From: Ridgeia piscesae
Lineage: Eukaryota > Annelida > Polychaeta > Sabellida > Siboglinidae
Direction of reading: 5' to 3'
NCBI GenBank assembly: GCA_025642075.2
Contig: JAODUO010000054.1
Location: forward strand, 108,501-172,500
Length of the DNA stretch: 64,000 nucleotides
In this document: in pieces, positions 27,101-36,100 of the stretch
Position numbering within the stretch: the first letter of the stretch is position 1
Layout of the letters: each line of letters starts with the position of its first letter
The notes under the pieces: model-generated
What the model saw: the letters and a program-made list of their open reading frames with translations, nothing else
What the model was told of the DNA's origin: nothing
Database searches by the model: none
Translations under genes and position numbers: made by a program

Positions 27101-30100
27101 TGTTCTCCTCAGTCACGCACCATGCACTCCTCAGTCACGCACCATGCACTCGTCAGTCACGCACCATGCACTCCTCAGTCACGCACCATGCACTCCTCAG
27201 TCACGCACCATGCACTCCTCAGTCACGCACCATGCACTCCTCAGTCACGCACCATGCACTCCTCAGTCACGCACCATGCACTCCTCAGTCACGCACCATG
27301 CACTCCTCAGTCACGCACCATGCACTCCTCAGTCACGCACCATGCACTCCTCAGTCACGCACCATGCACTCCTCAGTCACGCACCATGCACTCCTCAGTC
27401 ACGCACCATGCACTCCTCAGTCACGCACCATGCACTCCTCAGTCACCACCATGCACTCCTCAGTCACGCACCATGCACCTCCTCAGTCACGCACCATGCC
27501 TCCTCAGTCAGCACCATGCCCTCCTCAGTCACGCACCATGCACTCCTCAGTCACGCACCATTCACTCCTCAGTCACACACCATGCACTCCTCAATCACGC
27601 ACCATGCACTCCTCAGTCACGCACCATGCACTCCTCATTCATGCACCATGCACTCCTCAGTCATGCACCAAGCACTCCTCAGTCTTGCACCAAGCACTCC
27701 TCAGTCACGCACCAAGCAAGCCCCAGTCAGCACCATGCACTCCTCCGTCATGCACCAAGCACTCCTCAGTCTTGCACCAAGCACTCCTCCGTCACGCACC
27801 AAGCAAGCCCCAGTCATGCACCATGCACTCCTCAGTCATGCACCAAGCACTCCTCAGTCTTGCACCAAGCACTCCTCCGTCACGCACCAAGCAAGCCCCA
27901 GTCATGCACCATGCACTCCTCAGTCTTGCACCAAGCACTCCTCAGTCACTCCTCAGTCACGCACCATGCACTCTTCAGTCTTGCACCATGCACTCCTCAG
28001 TCTTGCACCAAGAACTCCTCAGTCACGCACCATGCACTCCTCAGTCATGCACCATGCACTCCTCAGTCACGCACCATGCACTCCTCAGTCACGCACCAAG
28101 CACGCCCCAGTCTTGCACCAAGCACTTCTCAGTCACGCACCATGCACTCCTCAGTCACGCACCATGCACTCCTCAGTCATGCACCACGCACTCCTCAGTC
28201 ACGACCATGCACTCCCCAGTCTTGCACCATGCACTCCTCAGTCACGCACCAAGCACTCCTCAGTCATGCACCCCTCAGTCATGCACCATGCACTCCTCAG
28301 TCTTGCACCAAGCACTCCTCATTCACGCACCATGCACTCCTCAGTCACACACCATGCACTCCTCAGTCACGCACCATGCACTCCTCAGTCACGCACCATG
28401 CATCATGTTTGTGATGAATTGCTACTTGGCCAATCTGAGAAAGAACTTGACTACATTATCATGTGTAAACTTTCTTGGCAATTTTCAAAACAAAACCAAT
28501 TTGCAGCCAGTTTTGATAAAACAGTTTTTAATCAAAACTATGAACAGGTGTTTATGATGCATGCTGCAAACTTAGCAAGGGAAGATATCATCAGTGTCTA
28601 CATTTGCATGGACTAACTGTTGTCACGTGCATTTTGTCATTTGCGTTATCTGTGACATTTCTTGCATTGTAAGTATGTTGTCGTTTGTGTTGTTTATGTC
28701 ATATATCTTGTCAGTTGTGTCATGTTGTCACATGTGTTTCACTTGATCTTGTCACTCATGTCTTGTAATGGTGTCCCCCTAGTACGTCATGTGTCCCCCT
28801 AGTCTTGTCACTTGTGTCCCCCTAGTCTTGTCACTTGTATCCCCCTAGTCTTGTCACTTGTGTCCCCCTAGTCTTGTCACTTGTGTCCCCCTAGTCTTGT
28901 CACTTGTGTCCCCTAGTCTTGTCACCTGTGTCCCCCTAATCTTGTCGCCTGTGTCTCCATAGTCTTGTCACATGTGTCCCCTTGTCTTGTCACTTGTGTC
29001 CCCCTAGTGTTGTCACTTGTGTCAACGTAGTCTTGTCACTTGTGGCCCCCTAGTCTTATCACTTGTATCATCCTAGACTTGTCACTTGTGTCCCCCTAGT
29101 CTTGTCACTTGTGTCACCCTAATACTATCACATATGTCTCCTTAATCTTGTCATTTATGTGACCCTAGTACTGTCACTTGTGTCACCGTAGTTTTGTCAT
29201 TTACAGCTGTAGGGTGGGGTTACTGAGACGGGGGGCCCTGAGAATTCTTGCGGCAGTCATCCATTCCCATGTGACAACAAATGACAAGTTGCTGGACATC
29301 GCCTGTGACGCAGTGTGTCACCTCGTCACAGAGCTAGCGGATAGGTGTGTACATATCTGGCATGTAACCGGTTGCTTAGCAACAAGGTATTTCAAGCCAT
29401 AAAAATGGATGTCAAACTTGTGTTGCATCCGGGCATTCTTAGTATATTTGTTGACTTTATTATTTGAAATATGTTTCTTTGAAACAAAAACACAGGACAG
29501 AATTATTTAGGCAAGAACTGCTTATAAGAACGATTGTTTTAACAGATGTCATGTTGGTGTTATTATTGTAGTGTAGATATGTCCACAGCTTCAGTAGGCA
29601 AAGCATAACTTTGATTGTGACTTAAGCAAACAGTGCAGTACCAGAACTGTCTGCTAATATTTACTTTATAAAATACATGTTAATTTGTACCAATCAGTGT
29701 ATTGCACTCGTATAACTTATATAACATTCATATTGTCCATAATTGTCAGTTTGATGTAGAAACCTACCTGCTTTTATGTGTGATGTGACCCAGTTCAACA
29801 CTCATGAATCGTGTCATTGCCTGTTTCAGTGACATTGTCTACATCACCAGTAGCAAGTGTATCGAGGCATTGTGCGTGTGCCTTGCAAACACAAGCAACA
29901 GTGCTGCCCTCTCTAAGTGTATGACGGCACTAGATAAACTTGCAACATGTTCAGCGTAAGTAAACAGTCTTCTCAATTCCTAGACCTGTTCTTAACAGGT
30001 GGTTAGGTACATAATTTCAGGACACTGTTAGCATATACCTGGTCCATAAAGGTAACAATGTTTGTAAAGTTTAACATATACATACTAACATGTTGTCACT

Positions 30101-33100
30101 GTCAATGTTGGCTCGTCCAAAATAGTCCACGAGTCAGACACCAGCGCAGTGTCAAGCTGTACCGCCTCAGGGACAAATGCCTCTGAATCATGGACTATTC
30201 GTTCACTGACAGTTCAATAGATAGAAGTCGACATGTATGCCAGATTCTCTAATAAATATGTTTATGTCAGTATTCAACACAGATATCAGATAAATTGACA
30301 TACATATTGATTTCTCAAATTGGTTTCGCCACTGGATGAGTGACATAAATCTTTGGCATTTAAACTGTTTGTTTTATAAATTATTCTGTGAGGACAATGT
30401 TGTTATTCTGTTCTTTCGTCTACAGCAGAAACTTCAGTCTTCAAGAATACACTGTTAAAAAGTGATATTTCACCATCTTGCAGTTTGTAACTTCATTGTG
30501 GGCTAACGTAATAAATAAATATAAAATAAATATGACATATAGATAAATACAATTAATTGTACATTTAGTGTCCCTGACCTGCAGTTTGTTACATCACTGT
30601 GGGCTAAAACGATGAGTTAATAAATAAATATAAGAAATGTAAAAGACACGTCACTGGGGGCTAAAATAATAAATAAGTTAATAACATTAAATAATAAATA
30701 GATAATAAAAATAAACATGTATCACTTGTGACAACTACAATGTCTGTGTCACAGGTTGAGAGACACCATTCGCAAGTTCGGTGGTGTCAAGACTCTGTGT
30801 CATCACTTAGCAACAGGCACAAGTGTTCCGGTCAGTCTTTTTGTCAACCAGAATAGATGCTATTGTTTAAAAATCATGCACGATTAAAGCTGTATATGTT
30901 AGACACACATTTTATGGTTTCCCATGTTTAATCTAATTTAAAATAATTATTATGGACCAAACTGGACTTTCACGATACAGTTAATACCTTTTTTTCAATT
31001 GAGATCATACTTTTGTTTAATAATTAAAAAAATTATCTGAGGCATAAAGATACTAAGGCTGGGCTGTGTTTAACCCTTGACCCTAGGTGTTGGAGTTGAC
31101 TGTGCAAACGTTGACGAGTGTAACAAATGGGAATCTTTTCAACAAGGACGAGATGATAGCACAGGAAGGGACGGAGATCCTCCAACGGTGAGCAATTTGT
31201 GCATCTAAAGTCTCCTTCGCACTAGGTTGTGTTGTGCGTATTGTCCCGAATGGGTCCACTCACCCAAGTGAACTTTTGAGGTTCCAAAGCACTATTTTGA
31301 AGGCATGGTGCCTCATCTTGCAAAGGAGAGCCTTTGTTTGCAGATGTTACAAAGTTCCAGTTTCACCACCGCTCAATGCCGAATATCAGAAATGTGCATC
31401 AAGAAATATTGCTCTGATTTCTTAGTTTCACTATGCTATGTGACATTAAAATACTATTTAGAAGAGCGGGTACAACAGATTAACAGTTGCAGAGCGATAG
31501 GTTAAGTGACGAAGATGTGTTTCTATTTTATTGTCTACTTATTTACTAGATACAATGACATCTGAGAGACATCAGTCCACTCACGACTACATCTTTGGTG
31601 TAGGTCATGCCTGACTGAACTTTTAGTTTCCAAAAAACTATCTTGTCAGAAAGAAGTATTGCATGTTTAGAATTGGTTAATTCCTACTAATACATTACAT
31701 TTCCTTTAACTCATGTTTCACTCACTAGTTCACACCATTTTCACATCCTCTAACACATATGCCAATGACCTATCCCTCCTAAGTAATGTTTAACACATCT
31801 TTGGACTTAGCAAACGCATGCAGTGCTAATGAGAAGATGACCACACACGAGGTTACTGGTCCTGACATCAGGCAGTCATCGCAGACCCTGGGATTGACCA
31901 GTCCTGTGCATGTTTCAGGTTGAAGAAGGACAGTCGACTGAGTGAAGTGACACGGACTCAGTGCGCCACACTTCATCAGCAGTTAGTTCGGATGACTGCG
32001 TCACAGCAGGGACACCGACAGCTGCGGGAGACGCACACCCGCACCAATCAGTCTGACTGCACGTCACACCAGAGGTAGGACGTCCTCACATGGTCAGTGT
32101 CACAAACCTGGATGTAGTTCAAGTCAGTAAATACATCCTCTGGCTAGTTGTAGCTCTAGTTGTTTCCAGCACTGTGGTTATGATGTCATATTCTTGTCAG
32201 GTCTTATTCAACTAGTCAGTCTTTTTCACAACTTTTATGCCAAGCCGACCTTTCTGTGCTGGCACTGCGGGTGGTCACTGCCAGGGTGCTTGTTGTCTTC
32301 AGTGGTTCTTTTATGTCCCAAATTGAAATGGGGCCAACATTGACATGATTCTCCAATTCACAAGGCATGCACAGCACCCAATGTTCAGAGCCAGGTTTTA
32401 ACACCAAATATACATGCATACTGTGACTGGGTATTGAACCCAGGCCATCACTGATCAGTGTGCCAGGCAGATGTGCTAATCGCTACACCATTCGCTAACC
32501 TGCCTTCCATATGATTTTTACTCAGTTTTTAGACATAATTTCCAATTTTGTTTGGGTTTTTGGTGGATTAACAATTTCAGTCACTTAATAATGATGTCAA
32601 GTAAAAAATTTCATTGGGATAATGACGTTGGCAGTTGAAATGAACACACATTGTGACTGTTGTGACAGGTCAAAGTTGAAGATCGAACCCCTGCCAGCCA
32701 AGTACTGCTCCTCACATGTGGCACTCCGCAGGTATGTGACAGAAACAACACACCTGGTCACCTCATGCACTGTCAACACTTGTCATCGACTCCTTCAGTG
32801 ATGTTCATATTCCTGTCTTTATACATGTTGCAAGGATATACTTTGCAACGTATATAGATGATCTTGTTATGGCTTTGTTAAAAGTACAAATGCTACGTTT
32901 GAGTGATCATAAATACCACGCCATGGTGTTAAAGTTTGAGTTGTATTAACATCTACCAGAACTTATCAAATCTGTTCTAACATCAGTTGTGCCTCAGAGC
33001 CCAGGCTCATGAAGATATCAATGTTATGGAAATATGTTATTACTTTTCGTTAGTAATACTTAAGCTTAGATTTAGAGCACACATTTAAAGTAAAGGTAAA

Positions 33101-36100
33101 TTTTTGTATAACACAGTACTCAGTCACTGGAACTGCTCAAAGTGCTCAAAATGTAACAGGCAAACTCATACAAGCGAACACCATCGCAACTTCTCTGGGA
33201 AGGATTCAAACAGGCTGCAATTGCTGCTCAAATACTATTCCTACATTGTCACCGCTGTTTACAGCCAGGTGGCCATTCATAGATCCGAGTGAACTGGAGC
33301 ACAATAAATTGAACAAACTTGTCCAATATTCAATAAGGCAGCATGAGGATTTGAACTAGGGTGTCCCTCAACTAACTACTCATAGTGACACCATTACATT
33401 TTAGTATGTGATTAAGCAAATTGTTTCTTTGCTTTGTGTGCCACAACGCAGGTGTTCTTTGTGTATCTTCATCTTGCAAAAATAATTAATATTAATTGTT
33501 AGTAAAAGGACGGAAACACTACTTAGTTAATTAGGTATGTGCATTCGTTTTATTAAATTAGTAGATACAATGGACACTTGTTGTCAGATAAATACGCAGC
33601 TAAAATGTTTAAAAGTAGTAGATAATTCTGTTATTACTGTGGTGGCTCCTATGATAGCGACTGTCTGTCTTAATGGGAGCCACTCACCTCAAAATGTTTC
33701 AGTTTGTTCATATTAATTACACTACTGGTTAATAGGTGTATGCACACTTGTATTAACTTTTTTGTGTGTATGTTTCCATTATAACTTTGTGAAAATGTAT
33801 ACGCCTACTATATTTTATTATACTTGCTATGTCATCCTGACGTTTTACGGTCGTAAAATAAAGTTCTTGTTCAGTGCGAAGCCAGACATCAGTTGGCACC
33901 AGGACCGCTGGAACCTCCTGCTGACTGTACAGGTGAAGGACGTCAGACACACTGACAACCTGTGTACCTTCTCCCAGGACACTGTCACATTCAGGTGAGT
34001 GTCACAGGTCACTGTCACGTTGATACAGGACACTGTTACATTCAAATGAATGATGTAGGAAATTTTCATGTTCATTAATATGACAGTTGGCACAAAGTCT
34101 TAATGAATAATTTTTCATTGATTGAGGAAATAAAATCTATCAAACATTAGCCTCCTATAAAAAAATGATTGAAATCCTTTATTTATGATAATATGTTTCA
34201 GGACGGTGGTAGACTCGACAGAGTACGAGTTCAGCTTCCACCTGTACGAGTTGATAGTGCCAGCCAAGTGTGAAGTAGCTGTGAATCACGGTGACGTCAA
34301 GCTGGGTCTCCGCAAGGTGACAGCCGGCTGCTGGCCCAGGCTGCTCAAGCTCAAACAGATGGTAATGTTTACTCAGTCTCACACAAACTTAGAGGTAATG
34401 TTTACTCAGTCTCACACAAACTTAGAGGTAATGTTTACTCAGTCTCACACAAACTTAGAGGTAATATTTACTCAGTCTCACACAAACTTAGAGGTAATGT
34501 TTACTCAGTCTCACGCAAACTTAGAGGTAATGTTTACTCAGTCTCACACAACTTTAGAGGTAATGTTTACTCAGTCTCAAACAACTTTAGAGATAATGTT
34601 TACTCAGTCTCGCACAACTTTAGAGGTAATGTTTACTCAGTCTCACACAACTTTAGAGGTAATGTTTACTCAGTCTCAAACAACTTTAGAGGTAATGTTT
34701 ACTCAGTCTCACACAACTTTAGAGGTAATGTTTACTCAGTCTCAAACAACTTTAGAGGTAATGTTTACTCAGTCTCACACAACTTTAGAGGTAATGTTTA
34801 CTCAGTCTCACACAACTTTAGAGGTAATGTTTACTCAGTCTCACACAACTTTAGAGGTAATGTTTACTCAGTCTCACACAACTTTAGAGGTAATGTTTAC
34901 TCAGTCTCACACAACTTTAGAGGTAATGTTTACTGAGTCTCACACTACTTTAGAGGTAATGTTTACTCAGTCTCACACAACTTTAGAGGTAATGTTTACT
35001 CAGTCTCACACAACTTTAGAGGTAATGTTTACTCAGTCTCACACAACTTTAGAGGTATGTTTACTCAGTCTCAACAACTTTAGAGTTGTTTACTCAGTCT
35101 CAAACAACTTTAGAGGTAATGTTTACTCAGTCTCACACAACTTTAGAGGTAATGTTTACTCAGTCTCACACAACTTTAGAGGTAATGTTTACTCAGTCTC
35201 ACACAACTTTAGAGGTAATGTTTACTCAGTCTCACACAACTTTAGAGGTAATGTTTACTCAGTCTCACACAACTTTAGAGGTAATGTTTACTCAGTCTCG
35301 CACAACTTTAGAGGTAATGTTTACTGAGTCTCACACTACTTTAGAGGTAATGTTTACTCAGTCTCACACAACTTTAGAGGTAATGTTTACTCAGTCTCAC
35401 ACAACTTTAGAGGTAATGTTTACTGAGTCTCACACAACTTTAGAGGTAATGTTTACTGAGTCTCACACAACTTTAGAGGTAATGTTTACTCAGTCTCACA
35501 CAACTTTAGAGGTAATGTTTACTGAGTCTCACACAACTTTAGAGGTAATGTTTACTCAGTCTCACACAACTTTAGAGGTAATGTTTACTCAGTCTCACAC
35601 AACTTTAGAGGTAATGTTTACTCAGTCTCACACAACTTTAGAGGTAATGTTTACTCAGTCTCACAACTTTAGAGGTAATGTTTACTCAGTCTCACACTAC
35701 TTTAGAGGTAATGTTTACTCAGTCTCACACAACTTTAGAGGTAATGTTTACTCAGTCTCACACAACTTTAGAGGTAATGTTTACTGAGTCTCACACAACT
35801 TTAGAGGTAATGTTTACTGAGTCTCACACAACTTTAGAGGTAATGTTTACTCAGTCTCACACAACTTTAGAGGTAATGTTTACTCAGTCTCACACAACTT
35901 TAGAGGTAATGTTTACTCAGTCTCACACAACTTTAGAGGTAATGTTTACTCAGTCTCACACAACTTTAGAGGTAATGTTTACTGAGTCTCACACTACTTT
36001 AGAGGTAATGTTTACTCAGTCTCACACAACTTTAGAGGTAATGTTTACTCAGTCTCACACAACTTTAGAGGTAATGTTTACTCAGTCTCACACAACTTTA

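Larger units (their letters stand above)
24964..32074 (+). other. TDRD12: TDRD12 exons coding an ARM-like helical repeat region (residues about 415-718)
   Basis: Nine exons from 24964-25025 to 31919-32074 encode an almost wholly helical, Leu/Ala/Val-rich stretch of about 300 residues. Its spacing resembles armadillo repeats: REAGIAQCLCHILGH, DEVGVVNTICVLLDQ, RGALRILAAVI, SKCIEALCVCLAN and RKFGGVKTLCHHL. Each resembles the 'G.(I/V)..L...L' helix-3 pattern of ARM proteins. Exon borders fall roughly between repeats. Vertebrate TDRD12 as I recall it lacks such a region, so this may be an invertebrate architecture. The acceptor at 24961-24966 is a NAGNAG and could add or omit one Gln. Confidence 0.7.

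Noticed and set aside
27010..28616. Three open frames of 450-515 codons
   Set aside because: They are translations of the 22-bp minisatellite in different phases; only 27019-27083 is a real exon.
33340..33405. A functional tRNA gene
   Set aside because: Only a B-box-like stretch is convincing; stems do not pair well by eye.
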